DNA of 64,000 bases, taken from assembly GCA_050250875.1 (NCBI GenBank), contig JBFWNV010000001.1, positions 372,001-436,000 of the forward strand, written 5' to 3'. Numbering within the stretch: the stretch's first letter is position 1; every line of letters begins with the position of its first letter. The notes beneath the pieces are model-generated. The model saw only the letters and a program-made list of their open reading frames with translations. It ran no database searches and was not told the origin of the DNA. Origin of the DNA: CAWAYR01 sp050250875. GTDB taxonomy: Bacteria; Acidobacteriota; Vicinamibacteria; Vicinamibacterales; UBA2999. This document shows positions 1-9,642 of the stretch, piece after piece. The position numbers were made by a program, and so were the translations under genes.

Positions 1-1
1 T

Positions 2-214
2 CTCGCCGCCGAGGACTTCGAGGTGCAGTCCTGGAACGGCGCGGCCTGGGTCGCCGTGCCTGGCGGGCAGGTGGTCGGCAACACGCTGGTGTGGCGGCAG
101 GTGAACTTTGCGCCGGTCACCACGACCGCCATCCGGATTGTCGTCACCAAGGTCGCCGGCGGCTACACGCGGCTCACCGAGGTCGAAGCCTGGACGGCCG
201 CGGGCGTGCCCTGA
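2..214 (+). CDS. C-terminal end of a discoidin-like (F5/8 type C) domain protein, 5' truncated
   Basis: The reading frame is open from base 2 and ends at a TGA at 212-214, giving 70 residues of a larger protein cut by the window edge. The visible part has the beta-sandwich pattern of F5/8 type C (discoidin) carbohydrate-binding modules: a 'VQSWNGAAWV' strand, 'WRQVNFAPVTTTAIRI' and a terminal 'TRLTEVEAW' strand. In soil acidobacteria such modules often end large secreted glycoside hydrolases or lyases, but no catalytic part is visible, so the full function cannot be named. It points the same way as the next genes and ends 75 bases before them. Confidence 0.6.
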   Translation, partial: LAAEDFEVQSWNGAAWVAVPGGQVVGNTLVWRQVNFAPVTTTAIRIVVTKVAGGYTRLTEVEAWTAAGVP

Positions 215-289
215 CGCCCGCAGCCTGCCGGGCGCCTCGAGCCGACGCGCCCGCCCGAGGCGTATGATCCCGCCGGTCGCGCCGCTCAC

Positions 290-1732
290 ATGCAACGCCC
301 TGTCCGGCTCCGGCTCGTCGCGACGGCAGCGCTCGCGTGCCTCACCGCCGCGGGGACGGCGCTTCCCGGCGCCCTCGGGGAGGCGCGGCAAGCGACCGAC
401 CCGCGTCGCTACATCCTCGCGGCGGGACGCCGGCTGCCGTACGTTTACGCCGTGTCCCTCGACGCCGCGCTCGAACCGGCGAACGACCGCACGCCCAAGG
501 CGATCGTCGCCCGCAGCCGGGTGGCGACCGAAGCGCTCGACGGCCGGCCGCTCGGCGATCCGGCCAATCTCGTCGTCAGCGAGGACGGGCGCACGCTCTA
601 CGTGGTGAATCACCACGGCGCCATCGACAACGCCGCCTTCCGGCAGCACGGCGGGCGCGGACAGATCGCCGAACTCGACGTCGACCGCCTGCTGGATCCG
701 CGCAACGATCGCAGCGCCGCGGCGCTGCGCCGCCACTTCGACACCGGCGGCTTCGGCGCCTTGGGCCTGGTGCTGACGCCCGACGTGCTGGTCATCGCCA
801 ACGCCGAGAACCACCTCACCGAGGACGGCGGCAACCGTATCACCTTCGTCGATCGCCGGACCGGCAGCCTGCGCTTCGCCGTCGAACTCGCTCTCGGCAC
901 GCCGGCGTTTCCCTGTCCCGACTACCCGGTGCCCTACGTGGCGCCACACGGACCGCCGCGTCAGCTGACCGTGCGCGCGCCAGACCAGGCCTTCGGCTGC
1001 TTCCCGAACCCCAACGGCCTGGCCTTGGGCCGCACCACCGACGGACGCGCGTTCGTGTTCTCGGCCAACGGCGGCACCGACGACGTGTCGGTCGTCGACC
1101 TCGACCGAGCGCTGCGCGGCGACGTCAGAGCCGAGCTGCGCCGGCTGCCTTCCCACCTCGGCGCCTGGGGCATCACCGCCACGCCCGATCGGCGGCACGT
1201 CATCGTCGCCAGCGGCGGCAGCCAGCGCGATGGATCGGCGGGCAACACCATCGCCGTGATCGACGTCGAACGCGCCGCCCGCGGCGACCGCGCCGACGTG
1301 GCCCGCGTCCTCGTCGGCACCGACGACGCGGCGACGCCGACGCATCCGCTGATCCCGACGGTGACGCCGGACGGCCGCGAGGTGGTCGTCCCGAACGTGC
1401 GCGCCGACAACGTGTCGATCGTGAGCCTCGAGGCGGCGCTGGCCGGTGCCGCCCGGGCCGAAGTCGCCCGCATCCCCCTGGTGCGGGCCGACGGGCAGCC
1501 GGCGCGCCCGCGTGGCTCCGCGATCTCGCGCGACGGCCGCTATGCTGTGGTGAGCGGCGGTCCGTCGTCGCCGCCCTTCGCGCAGGAGCTCGGCCACCTC
1601 TACGTGATCGACCTGCGATCGCGGCGTGTCGTCGCCACGGTGACCGGGGTGGGACATGAGCCGTACGCCGTCGCATTCGTGGAACGCCCGCCCGGGTATC
1701 GTGAACACCCGCTTGCAGGAGGAGACAGATGA
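290..1732 (+). CDS. exported YVTN-type beta-propeller protein
   Basis: The protein has 480 residues with an N-terminal signal peptide (hydrophobic stretch about residues 8-30). The rest is a series of propeller blades with recurring 'VSEDGRTLYVVN', 'TPDRRHVIVASGG', 'TPDGREVVVPN' and 'SRDGRYAVVSGG' strands, as in YVTN/lactonase-like seven-bladed propellers. No enzymatic residues can be assigned. It probably acts outside the cytoplasm in binding or as a scaffold. Its TGA overlaps the ATG of the next gene (ATGA, 4 bases), so it is translationally coupled to the S9 peptidase. A TATGAT box lies at 263-268, 21 bases before the ATG. Confidence 0.75.
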   Translation: MQRPVRLRLVATAALACLTAAGTALPGALGEARQATDPRRYILAAGRRLPYVYAVSLDAALEPANDRTPKAIVARSRVATEALDGRPLGDPANLVVSEDGRTLYVVNHHGAIDNAAFRQHGGRGQIAELDVDRLLDPRNDRSAAALRRHFDTGGFGALGLVLTPDVLVIANAENHLTEDGGNRITFVDRRTGSLRFAVELALGTPAFPCPDYPVPYVAPHGPPRQLTVRAPDQAFGCFPNPNGLALGRTTDGRAFVFSANGGTDDVSVVDLDRALRGDVRAELRRLPSHLGAWGITATPDRRHVIVASGGSQRDGSAGNTIAVIDVERAARGDRADVARVLVGTDDAATPTHPLIPTVTPDGREVVVPNVRADNVSIVSLEAALAGAARAEVARIPLVRADGQPARPRGSAISRDGRYAVVSGGPSSPPFAQELGHLYVIDLRSRRVVATVTGVGHEPYAVAFVERPPGYREHPLAGGDR

Positions 1733-3876
1733 CGTCACCGCGACTCCTTCGGATGGCCACCTGCGTGGTGCTGCTCGCATCGGCCACGGTGCCGGCGGTC
1801 GCGCAGAAGCGCGGCATCACCGAGCAGGACCTGCTCCAGTTCGTCTGGGTCGCCGACCCGCAGATCTCTCCTGACGGCGCGCTGATCGCGTTCGTCAGGG
1901 TCACCGTGGACGAGAAGGCCGATCAGTACGACAGCAGCCTCTGGATCGCGCGCACCGACGGCGCGGAGGCCCCTCGCCAGCTGACCCGCGGCACCCGCGA
2001 CACCACGCCGCGCTGGTCGCGCGACGGCCGCCGGATCGCCTTCGTGCGCCCGGTCGAGAAGGACGGCCGCCCCCAGCCGCAGATTCACGTGCTGGCGATG
2101 GACGGCGGCGAGGCGCGCCCGGTCACCGACCTGCCGCGCGGCGCCGGCGCTCCGGCGTGGTCGCCCGACGGCCGTACCCTCGCCTTCTCGTCCACCGCGC
2201 GTCCCGACGAGCTCGTGAAAGGCGCCGACGCGGCCGCCAGGCAGGACCGGCCGCGCGAAAGCGATGTGCGGGTGGTGACCAGCGCGGTCTATCGCGCCAA
2301 CGGCGTCGCCGACTTCGGCTACGTCGATTCCGATCGGCCGTCGCACGTCTGGACCGTGGCAGTCGCCGACACCGCCGCGACGCCGCTGCCGACGCCGACG
2401 CAGGTGACGACCGGTGAGTTCTCCGCGGGAAACGTCCAGTGGACCGCCGACGGCGCACGGCTGATGTTCGTCTCGACGCGGGTGAAGGAGCCGTACTACC
2501 AGCCGCCCGACAGCGATCTCTACTCGGTGCCGGCGGGCGGCGGCGAACCCACGAGGGTGGCGAGCATCGAGGGCACCATCGGCGACTACGCCGTCTCGCC
2601 GGACGGCGCGCGCCTGGCGTTCGTCGGCACGCTGGCCGGCACGCCCATCCGCTCGTACAGCCAGCCGGATCTCTGGGTGATGGATCTGCCCGCCGGCACG
2701 CCGCGCAACCTCACCGCCACCTACGATTTCGACATCGACGGCGGGCTCGGCGGCGATCAGCGCGCCCCGCGCGGCGGCGCGCCGTCGGGGCCGGTGTGGA
2801 GCCGCGACGGCCGCGCCGTCTATGTCAAGGTCGGCGAACAGGGCGACGCCGTCCTCAAGCGCGTCGACACCGCCAGCGGCAAGGTCGATGCCGTGACCAC
2901 CGGCAGGCACGACCTGATGGCCTACTCGGCCGACGCCGAGGGGCAGCGGTTCGCCGCCGTGCTGTCGTCGCAGACCGTGCTCGGCGATCTCCACCTCGTC
3001 GACGCGGCGACCGGCGCGACGAGGAAGCTCTCGTCGTTCAACGATCCGCTCTTCGGCCAGCTGACGCTGTCCGAGCCGGAGGAACTCTGGTACACCAGCT
3101 TCGACGGCAGGCGGATTCAGGGCTGGATCCTGAAGCCGCCGTCGTTCGACGCCTCGCGCAAGTACCCGCTCATCCTCGAAATCCACGGCGGACCGCACTC
3201 GGCCTACGGCAACACGTTCACCCACGAGTTCCAGTGGATGGCGGCGAAGGGCTACGTGGTGCTCTTCACCAACCCGCGTGGCAGCTCCAACTACGGCCAG
3301 GACTTCGGCAACATCATCCAGTTCCGCTATCCGGGGGACGACCACAAGGATCTGATGGCCGGCGTGGACGAGATCCTGAAGAAGGGCTACGTCGACGAGA
3401 GCCGTATGGGCGTCACCGGCGGCAGCGGCGGTGGACTGCTCACCAACTGGGTGGTCACCCAGACCAACCGCTTCAAGGCGGCGGTGTCGCAGCGCGACAT
3501 CTCGGACTGGGCCACGTTCTGGTACACGGCCGACTTCTGGCTCTACAACCCGACGTGGTTCCGCAAGGCGCCGTTCGAGGATCCCGCCGACTTCGCCCAG
3601 CGCTCGCCGATCACGCACGTGCGGAACATCCAGACGCCGCTGATGTTCATCCTCGGCGACGAGGACTGGCGCACGCCGCCCTCGGCCGGTGGCGAACAGC
3701 TGTTCCGGGCCTTGAAGTACCTGAAGAAGCCGACGGTGATGGTGCGCTTTCCCGACGAGAACCACGAGCTCTCCCGCTCCGGCAAGCCCTGGCACCGCAT
3801 CGAGCGACTGCAACACATCGTCGGCTACATGGACAAGTATCTGCTGGGAAAGCCCGTCCCGACCTACGAGCCCTGA
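1729..3876 (+). CDS. S9 family prolyl oligopeptidase / acylaminoacyl peptidase, exported
   Basis: This 715-residue serine peptidase starts with a signal peptide cleaved near 'AVAQKRG'. An N-terminal PD40/WD40-like beta-propeller (roughly residues 40-420) gates a C-terminal alpha/beta-hydrolase domain (about 430-700). The triad is visible: nucleophile Ser566 in GGSGGG, Asp646 in GDEDWRTPP, His679 in FPDENHELS. The usual nucleophile elbow in S9C peptidases is GGSYGG, so Gly replaces Tyr here. It should cleave short peptides in the periplasm or outside the cell. It is coupled to the upstream propeller protein through a 4-base overlap. Confidence 0.9.
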   Translation: MTSPRLLRMATCVVLLASATVPAVAQKRGITEQDLLQFVWVADPQISPDGALIAFVRVTVDEKADQYDSSLWIARTDGAEAPRQLTRGTRDTTPRWSRDGRRIAFVRPVEKDGRPQPQIHVLAMDGGEARPVTDLPRGAGAPAWSPDGRTLAFSSTARPDELVKGADAAARQDRPRESDVRVVTSAVYRANGVADFGYVDSDRPSHVWTVAVADTAATPLPTPTQVTTGEFSAGNVQWTADGARLMFVSTRVKEPYYQPPDSDLYSVPAGGGEPTRVASIEGTIGDYAVSPDGARLAFVGTLAGTPIRSYSQPDLWVMDLPAGTPRNLTATYDFDIDGGLGGDQRAPRGGAPSGPVWSRDGRAVYVKVGEQGDAVLKRVDTASGKVDAVTTGRHDLMAYSADAEGQRFAAVLSSQTVLGDLHLVDAATGATRKLSSFNDPLFGQLTLSEPEELWYTSFDGRRIQGWILKPPSFDASRKYPLILEIHGGPHSAYGNTFTHEFQWMAAKGYVVLFTNPRGSSNYGQDFGNIIQFRYPGDDHKDLMAGVDEILKKGYVDESRMGVTGGSGGGLLTNWVVTQTNRFKAAVSQRDISDWATFWYTADFWLYNPTWFRKAPFEDPADFAQRSPITHVRNIQTPLMFILGDEDWRTPPSAGGEQLFRALKYLKKPTVMVRFPDENHELSRSGKPWHRIERLQHIVGYMDKYLLGKPVPTYEP

Positions 3877-3897
3877 GCTCGGGCCCGGAGCGTCCGA

Positions 3898-4524
3898 TCA
3901 CCAACCCGGCAGCTTCGCCGCGTCGAGACCCGACACCTCGAAGACCGCCGTGCGCGTGCCGCCGGCTGTCACCGGGAACTCGAGGCTCAGCCGCGTGGCG
4001 TCGCCGGCCAGACGCCACAGCGCCGCCGCGTCGTCGATGAACATGGCGATGGCCTCGTCGCTGTTCGGACGCCGTGCCGCCAGACGCTGCGGCGGCGCGT
4101 CGTCCACGACGACCGCCACCGTGCAGCGCGGCCGGCAGGCGAAGTCGCCGGCCTGCAGCACCAGGTAGCTGCTGCGGCCCCACCTCTCGTGGTCACGAAA
4201 GACCAGCTGCACCGGCTTGTCACCCTGGCCGTCGGTGTCGATGCCGCCGGTGGACAGGATCGCCGCGGTCACCTGCGCACCGCCGCCCACGGTCGCGTCC
4301 TGATAGCGCCACAGCGCGGCCAGCCGCAGCGCGTCGAACCTGGCCTTGCTCTCGTCCCGCGCCTTCGCATCGGCCGCCTGCGCGGCCTGGCGGGCGGCGG
4401 CAGCCCGCTCGGCCATCGACGGCCCGCGATCGCCGCACCCCGCCAGCCCGGCCACGGCGACGGCCAGCGCCGCGGCAGGGAGGGCGATCCGGTTCCGGTG
4501 CAGCTGCGGCATGCCGCCCATCAT
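3898..4524 (-). CDS. predicted lipoprotein, unknown function
   Basis: Up to 208 residues with a lipoprotein signal peptide; the lipobox is LAGC, so Cys30 (counting from the first ATG) should be lipidated. A charged Ala/Lys-rich linker follows, then a globular region with two Cys in 'DFACRPRC'. No family is recognised. Three in-frame ATGs lie at the start; the third (MPQLHRN) sits best after a possible TACGAT -10 box, so the mature transcript may begin there. It is convergent with the S9 peptidase gene (21 bases apart). Confidence 0.65.
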   Translation of the reverse strand: MMGGMPQLHRNRIALPAAALAVAVAGLAGCGDRGPSMAERAAAARQAAQAADAKARDESKARFDALRLAALWRYQDATVGGGAQVTAAILSTGGIDTDGQGDKPVQLVFRDHERWGRSSYLVLQAGDFACRPRCTVAVVVDDAPPQRLAARRPNSDEAIAMFIDDAAALWRLAGDATRLSLEFPVTAGGTRTAVFEVSGLDAAKLPGW

Positions 4525-4701
4525 CGTAAGGCACGGCTGGCTCGCTCACCCCTCGTCGAGGCAGAATGCCCGCGACACGCAGATGGGCATGCGTCCACGT
4601 CACGCTCGCCTCGCCGCCGCCCTGTGCGTCGGCGTCGTCATCGCCCCGCCACTGGCGGCCCGGCCCGCGGCGAAGCTGCGCTGAGGGCACCTCACACGAC
4701 C

Positions 4702-5376
4702 GTGGCCGAGTTCGTCGACGCCCTGCGCACGGCGCCTCTCTGGGCGCAGATCCTCGTGCCGATCGTCGTCCTGGCGATGCTGGCCAGCGCCATCGACAAG
4801 CCGCGGCGGCGGCGCCGCGCCCGCGAGACGTTCGCCAGGCTGGCGGCGCAGGCCGGTGCGCCGGTGACGACGGTCGACTGGGTGACCGAGACCTTCCCGC
4901 TCGACCTCGCCGGGCGTCGCTTCGAGATCCGCCGCGAGTGGCACACGCGCGGCCAGTCGTCCACGCACGGGTATCGCGGCCCGGTCGGCCACCTGCTCGT
5001 CACCTCCACGCCGCTGTCGAGCAGCCGCTGGGAGCTGCATCAGATCGACATCGCGACGCTCGACACGGCCGCCCGCCGATCGACCGATCCCACCAGTGGC
5101 GATGCCGCCTTCGACGCCAGATTCCGTGTCCGCCAGGACGGCGTGCCGGTGCGCGACGCCTGGCTCGATGCCGCGACCTGCGCGGCCGTGACGGCGCTGT
5201 TCGACACGCCGGGCGTCAGGGGGCCGGTGTGGGTGCAGGGGCAGGCCGTGCAGGTGCTGCACCAGGAGCCGTGGTGGGACATCGACCTGGCGGCGCTGAC
5301 CCGCGTGCTACACGCGCAGGCCGCGGTCGCCGCGGCGCTCGAGCGCACCGCCGGGTGGCGCGGTCCGGCGGCGTGA
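4702..5376 (+). CDS. membrane-anchored protein of unknown function
   Basis: 224 residues from a GTG start. Residues about 12-32 form one hydrophobic segment (WAQILVPIVVLAMLASAI), followed by an Arg-rich stop-transfer patch and a mostly polar cytoplasmic-looking domain with many Trp and Arg residues. I do not recognise the family. A longer upstream open frame exists but overlaps the opposite-strand lipoprotein gene, so the GTG just before the membrane segment was chosen. No strong ribosome-binding site is visible. Confidence 0.6.
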   Translation: MAEFVDALRTAPLWAQILVPIVVLAMLASAIDKPRRRRRARETFARLAAQAGAPVTTVDWVTETFPLDLAGRRFEIRREWHTRGQSSTHGYRGPVGHLLVTSTPLSSSRWELHQIDIATLDTAARRSTDPTSGDAAFDARFRVRQDGVPVRDAWLDAATCAAVTALFDTPGVRGPVWVQGQAVQVLHQEPWWDIDLAALTRVLHAQAAVAAALERTAGWRGPAA

Positions 5377-5438
5377 CGCCAGTCGGGCCTCACTCACGGG
5401 CCCCACTCAGGGGAGGCGGACGCGGCGCCCGGACCGAT

Positions 5439-6353
5439 TCAGCCGCGCGTCGCCAGCTCGTCGTAGGCGATGGTCAGCGCCAGGCCGAGCCGCGGCTTCT
5501 GGCCGCCGAAGTGCTCGAACTTCGGCAGCACCTCGACCTTGGCGAGCTCGTCCTTCGCCCTGCCCTGCTTCCGAGCGGCGCGCGCCATGTCGATGACCGC
5601 CGAGAAGTAGTCGCGCTGGTAGTGCAGGTCGGTGCGGGTGCCGATGAACGGGTGGCCGGCCTCGGCATGGCCGAAGACGTAGAGCGCGTCGGCGGGAAAC
5701 GCCGCCGCCATCTTCTCGAGCACCTGGATCCAGCCGTGCACCGAGGCCCCGGCCGGCGCGTCCACGTTGGGATACCCGCGGTTGTTCAGCAGGTCGCCGA
5801 GGTGGACGACATTGGCCATCTCGAAGTGGATCGACACGTCGCCGCCGGTGTGCGCCGGACCCCAGTGCCGCGCCCGGATGGTCTCGTCGCCGAGCTTCAC
5901 GCTCCAGGTGTCGGGGAAGGTGACGTCGGGCAGCGTCGTCGCCGCCTTCATACGCTCGGCCTGCACCTTCTGGTTCTCGGCCGACCGCACGTGGGCGACG
6001 ATCTGCTTCGCCGCCGGCCGCAGCACACCGTTGCCGCCGGTGTGGTCCGGGTGGTGATGGCTGTTGATCAGCACGTCGATCTGCCGCGGGCTGCGCTCCT
6101 TCAAGCCGGCCAGCAGGTTCGGCGCGGTGTCGGCGAACTGCGTGTCCACCACCAGCAGGCCGTCGCGGCTCACCAGCCAGCCGATGGTGCCGCCGCGCTG
6201 GTTGAAGATGCCGACATTGCGGCGCAGCGGCGTGAAGATCGCCGGCGCCGGCGGCGCGGCCGGGGCCTGGCGGGCGGCCAGGCCCGTGGGCACCGCCGCC
6301 GCGGCCGTGGCCAGCGTCGACGCCGTGACGAACTCGCGGCGATTCACAGTCAT
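5439..6353 (-). CDS. exported metallo-beta-lactamase-fold hydrolase
   Basis: 304 residues with a Tat-like N-terminus (NRREFV, then an Ala-rich hydrophobic stretch). The MBL metal-binding motifs are complete: H99-x-H101-x-D103-H104 in SHHHPDHTGG, His168 in GPAHTGGD, Asp187 in HLGDLL and His229 in FGHAEAG. These should bind two zinc ions. The layout resembles subclass B3/quinoprotein-relay-type MBL hydrolases; the substrate cannot be told from sequence. An AAGGGG ribosome-binding site lies upstream. It is divergent from the Abhydrolase_10 gene across a 183-base gap. Confidence 0.88.
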   Translation of the reverse strand: MTVNRREFVTASTLATAAAAVPTGLAARQAPAAPPAPAIFTPLRRNVGIFNQRGGTIGWLVSRDGLLVVDTQFADTAPNLLAGLKERSPRQIDVLINSHHHPDHTGGNGVLRPAAKQIVAHVRSAENQKVQAERMKAATTLPDVTFPDTWSVKLGDETIRARHWGPAHTGGDVSIHFEMANVVHLGDLLNNRGYPNVDAPAGASVHGWIQVLEKMAAAFPADALYVFGHAEAGHPFIGTRTDLHYQRDYFSAVIDMARAARKQGRAKDELAKVEVLPKFEHFGGQKPRLGLALTIAYDELATRG

Positions 6354-6536
6354 GGTCGTCCCCTTGTCTGGCGCCGCGGCGCGGCGTCGTAGCGCCGCGG
6401 ATTATACGACCGACGCCCCGGCTCGTCCGTTGACCGCGGTACAACGGCCGCGATTTGACACGGCGGCGCGACGTCACTACCGTGAGCAGCGTCGTGGCGC
6501 CGGCTGCCCGGTCGAGCGCCGCGACGGGAGGCGGCG

Positions 6537-8516
6537 ATGTCTGGAACGTCTACCGTCCGCGGTCTGGCCGGGCTGATCGTGGTCGTCCTGGTGGCGCCGG
6601 CGATGGCCCGCGCCGAGCTGGTCCGCGTCGACATCCGGTCGCGCACCGACGTCCTCGGCGGCCAGGCGTTCGGCGCGGTCGGTCCCTACGAGAAGATCTG
6701 GGGGACCGCACACTTCGCGCTCGACCCCGCCCATCCGCGCAACCAGGTCATCGCCGACATCGCCCTGGCGCCGCGCGGCGCCGACGGCCGCGTGGTCTTC
6801 ACCTCGGACGTCTTCATCCTCAAGCCGAAGGACCCGGCGCGCGGCAACGGCGTGGTGTTCTTCGACGTCGTCAACCGCGGCCGGTTCCGGCTGCTCAGCA
6901 CCTTCAGCAACGCGGCGGCCGCCGACGATCCCACCGAGCGCGCGCACTTCGGCGATGCGTCGCTGCTCCACGCCGGCTACACCCTGGTGGCCGTCGGGTG
7001 GCAGTTCGACGTGCCCGAGGCGCTCATCGGCGTGCAGGCGCCAATCCCCACCGAGAACGGGCGGCCCATCCGCGGCTGGCTGCGCGAGTGGTTCGTGCCC
7101 GATCAGGCGACGCCGTCGTTCAACTGGACCGGCGGCAACGCCACCAAGGGCTATCTGCCGATCGATCTCGACAGCCCTGAGTACCGGCTGACGGCTCGCG
7201 AGGGCATGTTCGCGGCGCGGCGCCTGCTGCCGCGGCCGTCGTGGCGATTCGGACGGACGGTGGACGGACGGTTCGTCGCCGACCCGAATTACCTCACGCT
7301 CGACGGCGGGTTCCAGCCCGGGCTCACCTACGAACTGGCGTTCGAGGCGCAGAACCCGCCGGTGGCCGGGGTCGGCCTCGCCGCCGTGCGCGACCTGGCG
7401 GCGGCGATGAAGTACCAGCCGGGCTTCGTGGCCCCGGGCCGGCTCGCCTACATGTACGGCGTGTCGCAGACCGGCCGCACGCTGCGCCAGATCATCTACG
7501 AGGGCTTCACCATCGACGAGCAGGGGCGCAAGGTGTTCGACGCCGCCTTCATCAAGACCGGCGGCGCCAGCATGGCCCGCTTCAACGAGCGCTTCGCGCT
7601 GGTGAACTCGCTCGGGGTGTTCACCGAGACGCAGTTCCCGTTCCAGTACCAGATGACCGTCGATCCGGTCACCGGGAAGCGCGACGGCCTCGGCGCGCGC
7701 ATCCCGGCCGGCCTGGAGCCGAAGATCGTCACCTTCGACACCGGCTCCGAGTACTGGGACAAGGGCCGTCTCGGCGCCCTGCGCCACGCGGCGGTGGACG
7801 GCACGGCCGACCTGCCCGACGCGCCGAACGTCCGCGTCTACTACGTGGCCGGATCGAAGCACGGCGCCGGCCGCGTGCCGGCGCGGCAGGGCGGCGGCCA
7901 GATGGCCGACAACCCGCTCGACTACGGCTGGGCCGAGCGGGCGCTGATGGACGCGCTCGACCGGTGGACACGCGAAGGCGTCGAGCCGCCGCCGAGCCGC
8001 CATCCCCGGTTCGCCGACGGCACGATGGTCCAGCACCACCAGCTGAAGTTCCCCGCCGTGCCGGGCGTGCAGTGGCCGACGCAGGTGCCCGGCGGCTATC
8101 GCTGGGACGTCGACACGCCGGTGTCGCCGCTGCCGTTCCTGCTGTCGCAGGTGGACGCCGACGGCAACGAGACCGGCGGCATCCGCCTGCCCGAACAGGC
8201 CGTGCCGCTCGGCACGATGACCGGCTGGCTGTTCCGGAGCGAGCGCATCGGCGCCCCGCACACGCTGATCGTCAACGCCGGGGGCTACCTGCCGTTCGCG
8301 GCGACCAGGGCCGAGCGCACGAGCTCCGGCGATCCGCGGCCGTCGATCGAAGAACGCTACGCCAGCCGCGCCGAGTACCTGGCGAAGATCGACGCCGTGG
8401 CCCGGCAGCTCGCCCGCGAGCGGTACGTCCTCACCGCCGATCTGCCGGCGATTCGCGACGCCGCCGCACGCCACTGGGACTGGCGGATGGGCGCGGCGGC
8501 GACGGCGGCGAAGTAG
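6537..8516 (+). CDS. exported alpha/beta-hydrolase domain protein (Abhydrolase_10 type)
   Basis: 659 residues with a signal peptide (residues 1-28). The N-terminal 'VFFDVVNRGRF' segment and the nucleophile elbow GVSQTGR (Ser310) match the large secreted Abhydrolase_10 (PF20091) family that is common in acidobacteria and proteobacteria. These are presumed esterases, but natural substrates are generally unknown. A GGGAGG ribosome-binding site precedes the ATG. It converges with the cytochrome c gene, only 6 bases apart. Confidence 0.82.
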   Translation: MSGTSTVRGLAGLIVVVLVAPAMARAELVRVDIRSRTDVLGGQAFGAVGPYEKIWGTAHFALDPAHPRNQVIADIALAPRGADGRVVFTSDVFILKPKDPARGNGVVFFDVVNRGRFRLLSTFSNAAAADDPTERAHFGDASLLHAGYTLVAVGWQFDVPEALIGVQAPIPTENGRPIRGWLREWFVPDQATPSFNWTGGNATKGYLPIDLDSPEYRLTAREGMFAARRLLPRPSWRFGRTVDGRFVADPNYLTLDGGFQPGLTYELAFEAQNPPVAGVGLAAVRDLAAAMKYQPGFVAPGRLAYMYGVSQTGRTLRQIIYEGFTIDEQGRKVFDAAFIKTGGASMARFNERFALVNSLGVFTETQFPFQYQMTVDPVTGKRDGLGARIPAGLEPKIVTFDTGSEYWDKGRLGALRHAAVDGTADLPDAPNVRVYYVAGSKHGAGRVPARQGGGQMADNPLDYGWAERALMDALDRWTREGVEPPPSRHPRFADGTMVQHHQLKFPAVPGVQWPTQVPGGYRWDVDTPVSPLPFLLSQVDADGNETGGIRLPEQAVPLGTMTGWLFRSERIGAPHTLIVNAGGYLPFAATRAERTSSGDPRPSIEERYASRAEYLAKIDAVARQLARERYVLTADLPAIRDAAARHWDWRMGAAATAAK

Positions 8517-8522
8517 CCGTCG

Positions 8523-9527
8523 TCAGCGGGCGGACGGCGGCAGCGAGGCCGCGTAGGCGGACACCGCCGTCAGCTCCTGCACCGACATGGCGCTGACGAT
8601 CGGCGCCATCAGCGCCGCCCATGGACCGCGCCGCGCGCCGGACTTCATGTCGAACAGCTGGCGCATCGTGTAGCTGGGCGAGCGTCCGGCCAGGGCCGGC
8701 ACCGGCCCGACGCCCTCGAGGCGGGCGCCGTGGCACAGTCCGCACTGATGTGTCGCCGCGAGCGCCTTGCCGCGGGCCAGCGTGCCGACGGGCACGTAGG
8801 CGGTCCAGCCCAGGCGCGTGTCGCGGGCCTCGGCGCGCAGGTTGTCGTCGGGCACTTCGACGATTTCGTCCCCGATCGGCACCATCCCGCCGCCCTCGGC
8901 CGCCGGGATCGCCATGTGCATGCCGCCCTGGAGGCGCACCTTCGGCGCGGTGCGCGATTCGACCACCTTGAGCCGCGTCGGATAGGGCTGCGCCGCGAAA
9001 TACTCCGCCGCCGCCTTCACCTCGTCGGGCGTGGCGGCCTTGGCAATCGCAATCATGATGTTGGTGTTCGCCTTGCGCGGGTCGGCGCTGCGCCGCAGGC
9101 CAATCCTGAAGTCCTCCATCTGCTGGATGAAGTAGGTCGGCTGGTAGCCGTTGACCGGCGCGTTCTCGGGGCGGCCGGCCCCGTCGGCCAGGTGACAGAA
9201 GCCGCAGGCACGGACGCCCTCGCGCCCGTTCTTCACCACCGATGGCAGCGGCCCCCGGCGATCCTCGGGATACCAGTCCGGAATCTCGGTGGTGCCGCGC
9301 AGCGCGCCGCGGGTCATCGTCTTCGTCGTCCCGGCGATCGACACCAGGGCCGGGTCATCCGCCGGCAGCGCCGTGGCCGGCGGCGGCGACCCGGGTGGCG
9401 GGGGCGGGGTGTAGGCCCAGTCGGGCAATCCCGCCGGCACCGCCGGCGCGCTCTGCCGCGCGACGGCGACCGCCGCGCCGAACAGCACTGCAGCCCACGT
9501 TCCAAGCGTCCGCGCGGTTCTGGTCAT
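8523..9527 (-). CDS. dihaem c-type cytochrome, periplasmic
   Basis: 334 residues with a signal peptide and two haem c sites, C108-GF-C111-H112 and C262-GL-C265-H266. The two domains resemble c4-type dihaem cytochromes, joined by a long Pro-rich N-terminal linker (PPPPPGSPPP, about residues 41-50). Met ligands are plausible (IQQMEDF, LFDMKSG) but cannot be fixed. It likely shuttles electrons in the periplasm to a terminal oxidase or dehydrogenase. A GGGGAG ribosome-binding site precedes the ATG. It follows the FAH-like gene on the same strand but a strong terminator separates them. Confidence 0.88.
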   Translation of the reverse strand: MTRTARTLGTWAAVLFGAAVAVARQSAPAVPAGLPDWAYTPPPPPGSPPPATALPADDPALVSIAGTTKTMTRGALRGTTEIPDWYPEDRRGPLPSVVKNGREGVRACGFCHLADGAGRPENAPVNGYQPTYFIQQMEDFRIGLRRSADPRKANTNIMIAIAKAATPDEVKAAAEYFAAQPYPTRLKVVESRTAPKVRLQGGMHMAIPAAEGGGMVPIGDEIVEVPDDNLRAEARDTRLGWTAYVPVGTLARGKALAATHQCGLCHGARLEGVGPVPALAGRSPSYTMRQLFDMKSGARRGPWAALMAPIVSAMSVQELTAVSAYAASLPPSAR

Positions 9528-9581
9528 GGGGACTCCCCGCCGGCCCTCGCCGGCTCGGGGAGCCTACCACCAGCGCACGCG

Positions 9582-9622
9582 AAAACGGCGGCGGCCACGG
9601 CCCGGGCCGTGGCGCGCCGCCG
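9582..9622 (-). terminator. Rho-independent terminator after the FAH-like gene
   Basis: A 20-base perfect palindrome at 9594-9613 is extended by CGGCGGCG/CGCCGCCG arms with a one-base bulge. On the minus strand the hairpin ends in GTTTTC, giving a short U-run. It starts 21 bases after the FAH-like stop codon. Confidence 0.7.
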
Positions 9623-9642
9623 ATGTCCGACGCCGGACGCCG

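Noticed and set aside
4583..4684. 33-codon frame with a signal-peptide-like sequence before the membrane protein gene
   Set aside because: It has no ribosome-binding site or -10 box in position and no recognisable mature part; likely chance.
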